NCBI GenBank assembly: GCA_964561875.1
Contig: CAZLQL010000002.1
Span: forward strand, 1-64,000
From: CAIOGI01 sp964561875
GTDB lineage: Bacteria; Patescibacteriota; Minisyncoccia; Phycocordibacterales; PALSA-1337
DNA length: 64,000 bases
Direction: 5' to 3'
The position numbers were made by a program, and so were the translations under genes. The notes beneath the pieces were generated by a model. That model did no database searches and was not told where the DNA came from. It saw only the letters and a list, made by a program, of their open reading frames with translations. Positions 42,596 through 51,800 of this stretch are shown here, in pieces. Numbering within the stretch: the stretch's first letter is position 1; every line of letters begins with the position of its first letter.

Positions 42596-43363
42596 ATGAT
42601 TAAGATAAAGACAAAAGAGGAAATAGCCATATTGAGAGAAGGAGGAAAGAGACATGCTGAAATAATGAGAAATATAGTAAAGTTAGTTATTCCAGGTGTT
42701 TCAACTTCCTTTTTAAATGATGAAACAACCAGAATGATAATCGAGGGTGGAGATATTCCTTCACTATTAAATTTTAGACCAAGTGGTTCAAAGAGACCTT
42801 ATCCAGCTTCGATATGTATATCGGTAAATGATGAAATAGTGCATGGTATACCAAATGAAAACCCAAGAATATTGAAGGAAGGTGATATTGTGAGTTTAGA
42901 CTTTGCCATGACTCATAAAGGAATGGTTACAGATATGGCTGTAACCGTACCTGTAGGTAATGTAAGTGAAGAGTGTATGGAATTGATGGAGATAACAAAA
43001 AAGGCTCTTATGGCAGGTATAAAGGCCGGAAAGGGTGGTAAAAAGGTTGGCGATATAAGTTCTGCTATAGAGAAAATCGGTATTATGGGTGGTTATGGGA
43101 TAGTGGAAGAACTATGTGGACACGGTGTAGGTTATGGAGTGCATGAAGAACCCATGGTTCCAAACTACGGTGAACCAAATACAGGTGACAAGCTCGTACC
43201 TGGAATGGTTTTGGCTATAGAGCCGATGTTCAATCTTGGTGATAGAAATTTAACTTTAGATGATGATGGTTATACATATAGAACACAAGATGGAAAAGTC
43301 AGTGCGCATTTTGAGCATACGGTAGTAATAACAAAGAGTGAACCAGAAATATTAACATTATAA
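42596..43363 (+). CDS. map: Methionine aminopeptidase, type I
   Basis: A 255-residue enzyme that removes N-terminal methionine. The five metal ligands are seen in SLDFAMTHKGMVTDMAV (two Asp), GHGVGYGVHEEP (His), AIEPMF (Glu) and HFEHTVV (Glu). No N-terminal zinc finger extension is present. It lies 5 bp after adk. Confidence 0.96.
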   Translation: MIKIKTKEEIAILREGGKRHAEIMRNIVKLVIPGVSTSFLNDETTRMIIEGGDIPSLLNFRPSGSKRPYPASICISVNDEIVHGIPNENPRILKEGDIVSLDFAMTHKGMVTDMAVTVPVGNVSEECMELMEITKKALMAGIKAGKGGKKVGDISSAIEKIGIMGGYGIVEELCGHGVGYGVHEEPMVPNYGEPNTGDKLVPGMVLAIEPMFNLGDRNLTLDDDGYTYRTQDGKVSAHFEHTVVITKSEPEILTL

Positions 43364-43365
43364 AA

Positions 43366-43962
43366 ATGAAAGAAAGAACACTTGTAATCATAAAACCAGA
43401 TGGAATACAGAGATCGCTAGTGGGTGAGGTTGTAGGTCGCTTTGAAAAAGTGGGATTAAAGATAGTTGCAATGAAAATGATGGTTGCAAACGATAGTTTG
43501 ATAGAACAGCATTATACTCTAGATCCAGAATGGAGAAGAATAACTGGTGAGAAAAATATAAAAGCTTATGAGGATAAGGGTTTAGTTCATCCATTAAAAA
43601 ATGATCCATTAAAAGTTACAGAAATTATTCTTTCTAAATTAAAAAAGTATTTAACAAGTGGACCTATAATAGCAATTGTTTTAGAAGGTGCACATTCTGT
43701 TTCTATAGTGAGAAAATTGGTTGGAAGTACTGAGCCTTTGATGTCAGATGTTGGAACTATAAGAGGCGATTTTGTTCTTGATTCATATAAACTTGCAGAT
43801 GATGGAGAGAGGGCTGTAAGAAACATCGTACACGCTTCAAGTTCTGTAAAAGAAGCTCAAAATGAGATAAAACATTGGTTTAATGAAAAGGAAATAATAG
43901 ATTATAGACATGTAAGTGAGAGGATATTATATGATGTAGATATGGACGGTAAAAAAGAATAA
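43366..43962 (+). CDS. ndk: Nucleoside-diphosphate kinase, long form
   Basis: A 198-residue protein; typical enzymes are about 140. ERTLVIIKPDGIQRSLVGEV opens it, the catalytic His is in RNIVHASSS, and GTIRGDF is conserved. Extra length comes from an insertion after the KPDG region (about 55-80), a short insertion before the catalytic His and a C-terminal extension. It equilibrates NTP pools by phosphate transfer through the His. It follows map by 2 bp. Confidence 0.92.
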   Translation: MKERTLVIIKPDGIQRSLVGEVVGRFEKVGLKIVAMKMMVANDSLIEQHYTLDPEWRRITGEKNIKAYEDKGLVHPLKNDPLKVTEIILSKLKKYLTSGPIIAIVLEGAHSVSIVRKLVGSTEPLMSDVGTIRGDFVLDSYKLADDGERAVRNIVHASSSVKEAQNEIKHWFNEKEIIDYRHVSERILYDVDMDGKKE

Positions 43963-44005
43963 ACAGTTTATCCACCTCAGATATTGTTTTCTTTTTTTTA
44001 AGTTT

Positions 44006-44011
44006 TATAAT
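44006..44011 (+). promoter_or_regulatory. -10 box of the putative RNA gene
   Basis: Perfect TATAAT, with TTGTTT 15 bp upstream, ending 8 bases before the 5' strand of the closing stem. Confidence 0.5.
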
Positions 44012-44018
44012 AACAATA

Positions 44019-44171
44019 GGTTACGGGAGTATTAATCCTTAACTTATATTTTGGGAGTTCGAATTGGCATACACCTTGGTGTATAGTCTGAGGACACCCA
44101 CCTAGTTTTACTAGGTCTAATACTCCAGTAGCCTAATAAAATCATCTGCTTAATATAAGGCAGGTGTTTTT
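44019..44171 (+). ncRNA. Structured non-coding RNA of unidentified family
   Basis: GGTTAC-G-GGAGTATTA (44019-44034) pairs with TAATACTCC-A-GTAGCC (44118-44133), a long closing helix with one G-U pair and one mismatch. Inside are a perfect ATACACC/GGTGTAT hairpin and the CCTAG/CTAGG hairpin (44101-44116). The unit has a TATAAT box and a strong terminator (CATCTGC/GCAGGTG, 44143-44166, then Ts). It has no reading frame. It does not show the SRP, RNase P, 6S or tmRNA signatures that I know; it may be a small RNA or a riboswitch-like leader. Confidence 0.65.
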
Positions 44172-44177
44172 ATTTTT
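44143..44177 (+). terminator. Intrinsic terminator of the RNA gene
   Basis: CATCTGC/GCAGGTG stem (one G-U) with a 10-base loop, followed by TTTTTATTTTT. Confidence 0.75.
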
Positions 44178-44193
44178 GTGTATAATATATGAA

Positions 44194-44580
44194 ATGAATA
44201 AAATATTTCTTCCCGCAATCCTTGTTCTATTACTGGTTTACGTACTTCATATAATTGGTTTTACTTATGCATTTTATACTACAACATGGTGGTACGATGT
44301 TATGATGCATATCTTAGGTGGAATAGGCATATCTCTATCTGTATTTTGGTTTTTTAAAACATTAAATAAAAACGTACTGGATAAAGATATATATGTTAAG
44401 GTCATTATATTTACTATACTTGCTGGACTTTTGTGGGAAGGTATAGAAACTTTTTATGGAATAGCTGGAGCTCCAGTAGGTACTATTGCTTACTATGTAG
44501 ACACTATAAAAGACATAATAGACGATACTCTAGGCGCATTTATAACTTTATTTTTAATAAAACTATTTAAAAAACAATGA
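44194..44580 (+). CDS. Small polytopic membrane protein
   Basis: A 128-residue protein from the ATG at 44194; an earlier in-frame ATG lies before the TATAAT box (44181-44186), so this start is preferred and the mRNA would be nearly leaderless. Four hydrophobic spans are seen. The pattern WWYDVMMHILGG, LLWEGIE and DIIDDTLGAF resembles small DUF2238-like membrane proteins with conserved acidic and His residues. The function is unknown. Its stop overlaps the next ATG (ATGA). Confidence 0.65.
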   Translation: MNKIFLPAILVLLLVYVLHIIGFTYAFYTTTWWYDVMMHILGGIGISLSVFWFFKTLNKNVLDKDIYVKVIIFTILAGLLWEGIETFYGIAGAPVGTIAYYVDTIKDIIDDTLGAFITLFLIKLFKKQ

Positions 44581-45947
44581 GTCAAAAGATCACATTTCAT
44601 AGTGGAGTGGGTAGTGTAACTGGTGCAAACTTCTTATTTGAATTAGGTGATCAAAAGATTTTGGTGGATTGTGGTCTTATCCAAGGTGAAAAAGAAGCAA
44701 TGGGTGACAATAGACTACCTTTTGGTTATGATCCAAAAGATATAGATATATTATTTGTTACCCATGCGCACCTTGACCATGTCGGTAGGATTCCAAGACT
44801 TATAAAAGAAGGATTTGAGGGTGTTATATACTCTACTCCACAGACTTTAGAACTAGCTAAACTTATATTGGAAGATGCCGTTATGCTTTTGCAAAAAGCA
44901 GCACAAGAGGATGGTTTGCCACCTATGTACAATGAAGATGACATGAGACGCTCATTTTCTCTATGGAAAACTATAGATTATCATACAGAAACACAATTTG
45001 AAGGTTTCTCAGTCTATCTAAAAGACGCTGGTCATATACTGGGTTCATCGATGATAGAGTTTACATATAAAAATGATAATGGTGAAAATAGGAAAGTAAT
45101 GTTTACAGGAGATTTGGGTAATTCACCAAGTCCGTTACTTAGAGATACTGAATCTATACAAGGTATAGATTATATAGTTATGGAAAGTGTTTATGGAGAT
45201 AGAAACCATGAACCAAAAAGTGAAAGAATAGAGAAATTGCAAAGAATAATAGAGGATATAATAAGAAAAAAGGGCACACTTGTCATACCCGCTTTTTCAC
45301 TAGAAAGAACTCAAGTGCTTATATATGAAATGAATAATTTATTTGAAAATAAAGTTTTACCCCCAATACCGGTTTATATAGATTCACCTCTAGCAACAAA
45401 GATTACTGAAGTATATAAAGACGGGGAAGATCTTTTCAATGAGAAGACAAAAGAGCAGATAAAGAGTGGTGATGATATTTTTTCTTTTAAAGGATTAACC
45501 TATACACATAGTTCAGAAGATTCTAAAGCACTAGAAAGAGTTCCGGGTCCAAAGATTATAATAGCAGGATCTGGAATGTCGGTTGGAGGTAGGGTAATAA
45601 GACATGAAGAAATATATTTACCAGATCCAAATAGTACTATTTTACTCGTCGGGTACCAGACATTGGGAACTATAGGAAGACATTTGCTCGATGGAGATAA
45701 AAAGATTCAAATACATAGGGAGACTGTAAAGGTAAAAGCAAAAATAGAATCTATACTAGGTTATTCGTCACACAAAGATAGCGATCATTTGGTGGAATTG
45801 GTATCTCAAGCGAGTGATACATTGAAAAAGGTATTCGTTGTAATGGGGGAGTACAAAAGTGCAACTTTCCTAAGTCAGAGAATAAAGGATGAATTAAATA
45901 TAAATACGGTTTGCCCAGAGATAGACAAACCGTATTTATTGGACTAG
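44577..45947 (+). CDS. Metallo-beta-lactamase/beta-CASP RNA nuclease
   Basis: A 456-residue protein of the CPSF-73/YSH1-like group. The zinc motif is FVTHAHLDHVGRIPRL, a later GDLG Asp supplies another ligand, and the beta-CASP domain includes IPAFSLERTQVL and IIAGSGMSVGGRVIRHEE. The C-terminal RMMBL region contains ILGYSSHKDSDHL. It is probably an RNA endonuclease or exonuclease in RNA processing. It is translationally coupled to the preceding membrane protein. Confidence 0.9.
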   Translation: MSQKITFHSGVGSVTGANFLFELGDQKILVDCGLIQGEKEAMGDNRLPFGYDPKDIDILFVTHAHLDHVGRIPRLIKEGFEGVIYSTPQTLELAKLILEDAVMLLQKAAQEDGLPPMYNEDDMRRSFSLWKTIDYHTETQFEGFSVYLKDAGHILGSSMIEFTYKNDNGENRKVMFTGDLGNSPSPLLRDTESIQGIDYIVMESVYGDRNHEPKSERIEKLQRIIEDIIRKKGTLVIPAFSLERTQVLIYEMNNLFENKVLPPIPVYIDSPLATKITEVYKDGEDLFNEKTKEQIKSGDDIFSFKGLTYTHSSEDSKALERVPGPKIIIAGSGMSVGGRVIRHEEIYLPDPNSTILLVGYQTLGTIGRHLLDGDKKIQIHRETVKVKAKIESILGYSSHKDSDHLVELVSQASDTLKKVFVVMGEYKSATFLSQRIKDELNINTVCPEIDKPYLLD

Positions 45948-45962
45948 CTATTATAAAGTTAA

Positions 45963-46313
45963 CTAAGCTACCTTTCTTGCTATTACTTCAAAAGCCTTTG
46001 GAGCAATATTTGCTAGATTTGAAAGAGATTTTCTATCTAGTGCAATATTATTTTTCTTTAGACCACCTATAAACTTGCTGTATGAATATTTTGGATCTAT
46101 AGCTCTAAGTGCAGCATTTATACGAACATTCCATAGTTTTCTGTAGTCACCCTTTTTGTCTCTTCTGTGAGCAAAAGCGTATGTACCTGCATGTGAAATA
46201 GCTTCATAAGCAGCTCTCTCTGTCTTGCTTCTACGGAAACGGTAACCCTTTACCTGTCTTAGTATATTTCTTCTTGTTTTTAGTGCATTTACACCCTTTT
46301 TTACTCTTGCCAT
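45963..46313 (-). CDS. rplT: 50S ribosomal protein L20
   Basis: A 116-residue assembly protein. MARVKKGVNALKTRRNILRQVKGYRFRRSKTERAAYEAISHAGTYAFAHRRDKK is diagnostic. Last gene of the infC-rpmI-rplT operon. Confidence 0.97.
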   Translation of the reverse strand: MARVKKGVNALKTRRNILRQVKGYRFRRSKTERAAYEAISHAGTYAFAHRRDKKGDYRKLWNVRINAALRAIDPKYSYSKFIGGLKKNNIALDRKSLSNLANIAPKAFEVIARKVA

Positions 46314-46337
46314 TGTATTTCTTTTATTAAATTAAAT

Positions 46338-46526
46338 TTATGCATTTACTAGAAAACGACTCTTCTCCTTTGCTGTCATATGGAAAGGAACCATAGAGTT
46401 CTTTTTCTTTAGTTGTGAACGTCTGCTCTCTTTTGAATTGAAGTGGTTTTGTCCAGCTCTTCTAGACAGAATCTTTCCATTCTTTGTTATCTTCAGTCTC
46501 TTTAAATATGATTTATTTGATTTCAT
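46338..46526 (-). CDS. rpmI: 50S ribosomal protein L35
   Basis: A 62-residue basic protein. SYLKRLKITKNGKILSRRAGQNHFNSKESRR corresponds to the L35 core. Position between infC and rplT confirms it. Confidence 0.93.
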   Translation of the reverse strand: MKSNKSYLKRLKITKNGKILSRRAGQNHFNSKESRRSQLKKKNSMVPFHMTAKEKSRFLVNA

Positions 46527-46549
46527 GATATTTTTATTAAATAGAAAAG

Positions 46550-47110
46550 CTATTTTTTCTCAATTATTGCTGTTAAGCCCTTTAGACTCTTTGTAGGTTC
46601 GCTAGATATTTTGTACTCGACCGTTATGAGCTTCAATATTCGCTCCATACGTTCCTTTAGAAAATTTTGGTCCATGTACTTTGATCTTCCAACGAGAAAT
46701 AGATCTATCTTCACTCTATTGCCTTCTTTTAGCCATTCAGAAGCCTTCTTGGCCTTAAGCTCTAGATCGTGCTCTCCAGTACCTATTTTTACCTGTATAT
46801 TTTTGAGATCTGACGTAACAGAGCGGGATTTTGCTACCTTCTGCTTCTTCTTTTCGTCATATTGAAATTTACCATAATCCATGATTTTTGCAACTGGTGG
46901 GGTGGCAGTAGGGGATATTTCAATAAGATCGAGATTTCTTAGTTTTGCTTCTTCAAGAGCTTTAGAAAGTGTAATAACACCCAGATTTTCTCCATCTGTG
47001 GTTATTACCCTTAGTTCAGGTGCTTTTATTTGAAAATTTATTTTTACTCTAGGGGTCAATTTGAGTCTTATTTGAGCCTTATTTATAGCATATATGATAG
47101 ATTTAGGCAA
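46550..47110 (-). CDS. infC: Translation initiation factor IF-3
   Basis: A 186-residue initiation factor that checks start codon and tRNA fit on the 30S. The N domain has APELRVITTDGENLGVITLSKALEEA, the linker DLIEISPTATPPVAKIMDYGKFQY, and the C domain KNIQVKIGTGEHDLELKAKKASEWLKEG. The predicted start is TTG; no ATG is available upstream of the conserved region. A non-AUG start fits the known self-regulation of infC, where IF3 rejects its own poor start codon. Confidence 0.95.
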   Translation of the reverse strand: MPKSIIYAINKAQIRLKLTPRVKINFQIKAPELRVITTDGENLGVITLSKALEEAKLRNLDLIEISPTATPPVAKIMDYGKFQYDEKKKQKVAKSRSVTSDLKNIQVKIGTGEHDLELKAKKASEWLKEGNRVKIDLFLVGRSKYMDQNFLKERMERILKLITVEYKISSEPTKSLKGLTAIIEKK

Positions 47111-47177
47111 TGTTTATTATAACCTTATATAACTGTAATTTATTATATATAAGGAAGTATATAAACAAGGTCTTTAT

Positions 47178-48257
47178 CTAAAGAAATTTTCTTATCAGAA
47201 TAATAAGTATTTCAACTATCTTTTCAAGAAAGAATCGATTTCTCCATTCCACAAGCTTTATTTCACTTGAATCTTTAATATCATTTACAAAGTGGGAAAC
47301 TATCTCTTCTGCAAATTTTCCATTACTTGTAACTATATTTGCTTCAAAGTTATATAGTAAACTAGCATTATCCATATTTAGACTACCTACACTAGACCAT
47401 TTTCCATCTATCACTATAGATTTTGTATGTATCATATTGCCAGAATATAGGAATATTCTAACTCCAGATCTAAGTAGTGTGTCAAAGAATGATCTTGCAC
47501 CAAGATCTACGGCAACATGATCTGATTTTTCTGGCATTAGTATCCTAACGTCTACTTTTCTATGTGCTGCCAATTTTATAACTCTTGCTAGTCTAGCTGG
47601 TGGTACAAAGTATGGTGTTGTTATATATATGTAAGATCTGGCATTTCTTATAGCTTCAAGTAGGGCGGAATACATATATCTTCGACCAGGTGTTGGATTG
47701 TTTGTAATATAGTTGAATTCCGGATCCTTTGGGTCCATGTATGGAGGTAGTGGAGTCTGATGTCTCGATCTCATCCACATTCTATTGAAAGCTTGAGACA
47801 TTTCTTTTACTACTAGACCTTCCAACCTCACGTTTGTGTCTCTCCAGTTTTTTAATTTACTTTCTATACATATACTTCCTGTATAACCAATTTTTTTATC
47901 AATAACTATAGTTCTTCTATGATTTCTAAGAAACCATGATCTATAGTCTGGGATTTTGAAATAATTTGGAATAAGTGTTTTCCAAAACATAAGCTCTATT
48001 CCTTTTTCTTTCAATTCATCTGCAATACTAGATCCAGAAAAAGAGAAACTTCCACCAGCATCCCAAAGAAATCTCACTCTAACTCCTGCTTTTGCTCTTT
48101 CGCTACAAATATCTATGAGCTTTTGCCCAAATTCATCTTTTATAAATATAAACTGTTCAAGATCTATACTTTTTTCAGATTTTTTACAATCTTGCAGGAT
48201 AGATTCCCAAGCCTCACTATTGTTTGCATATAGTGTGTATCTCTTTTCTTCTTCCAT
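47178..48257 (-). CDS. Phospholipase D family protein (cardiolipin synthase-like)
   Basis: About 359 residues from the ATG of MEEEKRYTLY (48257), preferred over one at 48284. Two phospholipase D catalytic motifs are visible: NHRRTIVIDKKIGYTGS (HxRx4D form) and MIHTKSIVIDGKWSSVGSLN (HxKx4D), each followed by the GS/GSxN element. The protein matches the catalytic part of bacterial cardiolipin synthases, but without the two N-terminal membrane helices. A short hydrophobic C-terminus is present. It probably handles phospholipids; a nuclease role is less likely. Confidence 0.88.
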   Translation of the reverse strand: MEEEKRYTLYANNSEAWESILQDCKKSEKSIDLEQFIFIKDEFGQKLIDICSERAKAGVRVRFLWDAGGSFSFSGSSIADELKEKGIELMFWKTLIPNYFKIPDYRSWFLRNHRRTIVIDKKIGYTGSICIESKLKNWRDTNVRLEGLVVKEMSQAFNRMWMRSRHQTPLPPYMDPKDPEFNYITNNPTPGRRYMYSALLEAIRNARSYIYITTPYFVPPARLARVIKLAAHRKVDVRILMPEKSDHVAVDLGARSFFDTLLRSGVRIFLYSGNMIHTKSIVIDGKWSSVGSLNMDNASLLYNFEANIVTSNGKFAEEIVSHFVNDIKDSSEIKLVEWRNRFFLEKIVEILIILIRKFL

Positions 48258-48358
48258 GTATATAAGGATACCATATTTATACACATATAAGGCTTATCAT
48301 TTGCACTATTTTTCTATAATGGAGTTATAATATATAGGTATTAGACTAATAAAAAAAT

Positions 48359-48826
48359 ATGACAAAATCACAAAGTTTTTTTCTGCTTTTATTAAGACTT
48401 ACTACAGGGTTTATGATGTTTTACGCAGGTATTACAAAAGTCATCGATCCTACATGGTCATCTGTAGGGTATTTGAAAGGTGCAAAAATGCTCACTGGCT
48501 TCTATGCTTTTTTGCAAGGGTCGAGTATTTTACCTATAGTTGATTTTGTAAATGAGTGGGGACTTACACTTTTGGGAATATCACTAATACTCGGAGTCGG
48601 AGTAAGACTCTCAGCTCCTCTTGGTGCTTTGCTAATGATTCTTTATTACATACCACTCGGTTTCCCTTATCCAAACCCACATGCATTCATAGTTGATGAA
48701 CATATAATATATGCAACCATATTACTATTTTTTGCTTCAATAGATGCAGGACAGTATTTTGGTCTATCAAATAAAATGAGAGAAACATTTCTAGCCAAAA
48801 TTCCTTTTTTTGGAAAATATGTATAG
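48359..48826 (+). CDS. DoxX family membrane protein
   Basis: A 155-residue protein with four hydrophobic spans. The opening LLLLRLTTGFMMFYAGITKVIDP matches the DoxX pattern, followed by GLTLLGISLILGVGVRLSAPLGALLMILYYIP and DEHIIYATILLFFA. The family has membrane redox-related roles; the exact function is unknown. It precedes the giant surface-protein gene by 52 bp. Confidence 0.85.
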   Translation: MTKSQSFFLLLLRLTTGFMMFYAGITKVIDPTWSSVGYLKGAKMLTGFYAFLQGSSILPIVDFVNEWGLTLLGISLILGVGVRLSAPLGALLMILYYIPLGFPYPNPHAFIVDEHIIYATILLFFASIDAGQYFGLSNKMRETFLAKIPFFGKYV

Positions 48827-48878
48827 AAAACAATAACTATATAAGTTTATATTTTGATTGTGTGTTAAAATTTAATAA

Positions 48879-51800
48879 ATGAATAAAAGTAACGATCGAG
48901 TTCTGATCCCAGTATTATTTTTAATTATTGTTTTTGTATTTATTACTATTTTTAAGATAGGTGGTATAAATATTTCTGGGATAAATCATAAGGCGATGGT
49001 TCATGAAGGTATGAGTATTACGTTTAAAGACTCTTATCAACCTTCGTTTTTATCAAATCTAATTTCAAGAGTTGGATTGTCTAGTGCATATACAGCACTA
49101 AGTGGTGCTAGTAATGGAAAAATATCATATATAGAAGTTGTGCAACATGATGATATGGCCCAACTTAAAAGTTCCGAATACAATAAAATAAGAAAAGATT
49201 ATGTGCCTGATTATGCAAATATCGCTACTGTTGCTGCAAAATCTAGTGGTAATTGGAGCGATGTATTTTCTGGTTATACTTTCGATCAATCAACTATAGT
49301 ACTTATACCTGAAGGAATAAGTATAAATTATGATATTGATAACAATGTTTTAATAAAAGGAATAGCAATAAAAGGTAAACTGAGTTTTGATCAAAATAAA
49401 AATACAAATCTAAAAATCGGGACAATCGTACTATATCCATCAGGAACTTATGAAGACAAACCAAGTAGTAGCGTAAGTCATAAGATTACATTTTCAGGTG
49501 AAATCGATAAGAATATTGATCCTTTTCAAATGACTATTGGTTTGGTATCGATAGGTGGTAGGGTTGATATATATGGCAAAGATATAAAAGAATATTCAAA
49601 GATAGTTTCAGCAAATAGTAATTCTATTACAGTAGAAAATGCTTCAGGTTGGAAATCTGGTGATTCGATAATAGTTTATGAATCAGCAAAATTAAATAAG
49701 GCGAGTCTAAAACAACAAATATTAAATATATCCTCTGTTCAAGGAAATCAGATAACATTAAATAATTCAATAGTTGGAGGTGTTGGGAAGTTTGCAATCT
49801 TGGCAACAAGGAATGTTACATTTCAAAGTGATAGTAAGGGTGATAGAGGTCATATGATGTTTCTTGGTGATACATTAGTATCAATAAAAAATATTGCAGT
49901 GATAGATCTAGGTAGAACAACTACTAGCGCCACAGTGAGTGTAAAGAAAGTAGGTGATACATATATTCCTGGAGATAATCAGATAGGAAGATATCCGATA
50001 CATGCACATCATCTTCAAAAGAAGTTTGTTATTGAGGGAAGTATTGTTTATGGTTCACGTGACGAAAATATATTTTACTATAAAAATCTCTCAAGAAGGT
50101 TTGTAAATAACACACCTCTGTCAGTATATATATCCACAGGAAAAGATCCTTTGGGAGATCAGATGGAGTCGGTGGTGTGGCCAACATCACATGATATAGT
50201 CGCTTCATCAAACGGACGTTGGTGGTTTCTATACAATCCTGTTGGTGAAATGCCTGCACCCACTGCAGAGGCGACAGGATTTGCTCCATACAAAACACGC
50301 ATAGGTAGCAATAACGATGTTGAAATACTTGATTCAAATAATAATTGGGTAAAAACTGGTTGGATAAAGTATAAAGCAGTCATAAAAAATGGAAAGATAT
50401 ATGGCGATGGGACTGTGGATTCTAGAATATCAGTAATAGACACACCTATTGCTTCACCAAAATGGGGTATAGTAAGTCATAATAGTTACGGTGATATAAA
50501 AAACAATGTAGTTGTAGGAGCAGAAGGCTCGGGTATAACAACAGAAGAGGGACTAGAGTCAGGCATAATAGATTCAAATCTAGTTGTGGGGTTGGGAGGT
50601 GGTACGGGTGAACATGATGATAAAAGATGGTGGGGATTCGGTTTGAAAAAGCTTGATCTAGGATACGGTGGTGTAGCATTTTGGCATGCATCTATGGTCC
50701 CAGAGATTACAAACAATATCGCAGATGGATTGTTTAGATTTGGTGTATATGTTGTTTATCATCCTTATGATGTTAATGGAGCTGTACCATCGATTAATAA
50801 TTCAAATCAATATAGCTTCCCAAATATTCCAGGAATGCCTTATCAATTAACAAATTATAAAGGCTTTACAAATGGAATAATGAAGTTTGAAAACAATACC
50901 TCATATGCAGAATCTGGTCATGATGCTTCATCACTCATGCTTATAAATATAGGATCGTCAGATATTGAAACTACAAATCCATATAATGTCGTATCAAATT
51001 TTACTGCATATCATAAAGGTATGACGGTAATTAGTATGGCCCCAATTACATTTACTGGATTGAGGTTATATGGAGATGGGGTGGGTACAGGAATAAATGC
51101 TGGTGATACTGAATATTCTTTGATAAACAGTGAGGTTAAGTATTTTTCAAAAGGGATAAATTATGACAGGCATTCTCTAAGTATTATTGATTCGGTAGTT
51201 GATCATGTTCAGACAAATTCACAAGCACAAGGTAAAATATATTATGATTCATTGTCTAAGAAAAGAGATAGAATATCAAAAAATAAGGATACTTATACAA
51301 AAGAAGCAATCAAGGAAAATAAAGATGCGAACTTTATCGCTGTGCTTGATCATGACAATGTATTTAATGCCATAAATAAAGATGAATCATTAAAAGGTTG
51401 GGCTACTATAGATATAGATAAAGAAAAGCAGACTGTTACTATGAAGTGGAATCTTCATGATGGAAATAGTCCGATAATAAATATAGATGTAGTTGTTCCA
51501 TCGAATGATATAGGTATACCTGCTATTATTCCTAATAAATTAAAAAGGGTATTTATGGTTTCTCAAGATAATACAAAATATAGTGGATCTTATGTTGTTA
51601 CAAAAGCTGATATAGAATCTGGAAGGTATTTCCCAGGAAAATATAATGGAGCAAAACCTCTGACATTTGAAGAATTTATAAGTTATTTAAACAAAGGAAT
51701 GGTTGAGATTAGATTTATAACCAATCATATAAACTTTGTTGATTCTGGTGCTTGGATAGAGGCACAAGGAAGTTTTGTTAAATATAAAGGTGTATCAAAT

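Noticed and set aside
44019..44133. Assigning the structured RNA as SRP (4.5S) RNA
   Set aside because: The conserved apical GGAAGGAAGCAGC-type sequence is not present; left unidentified.
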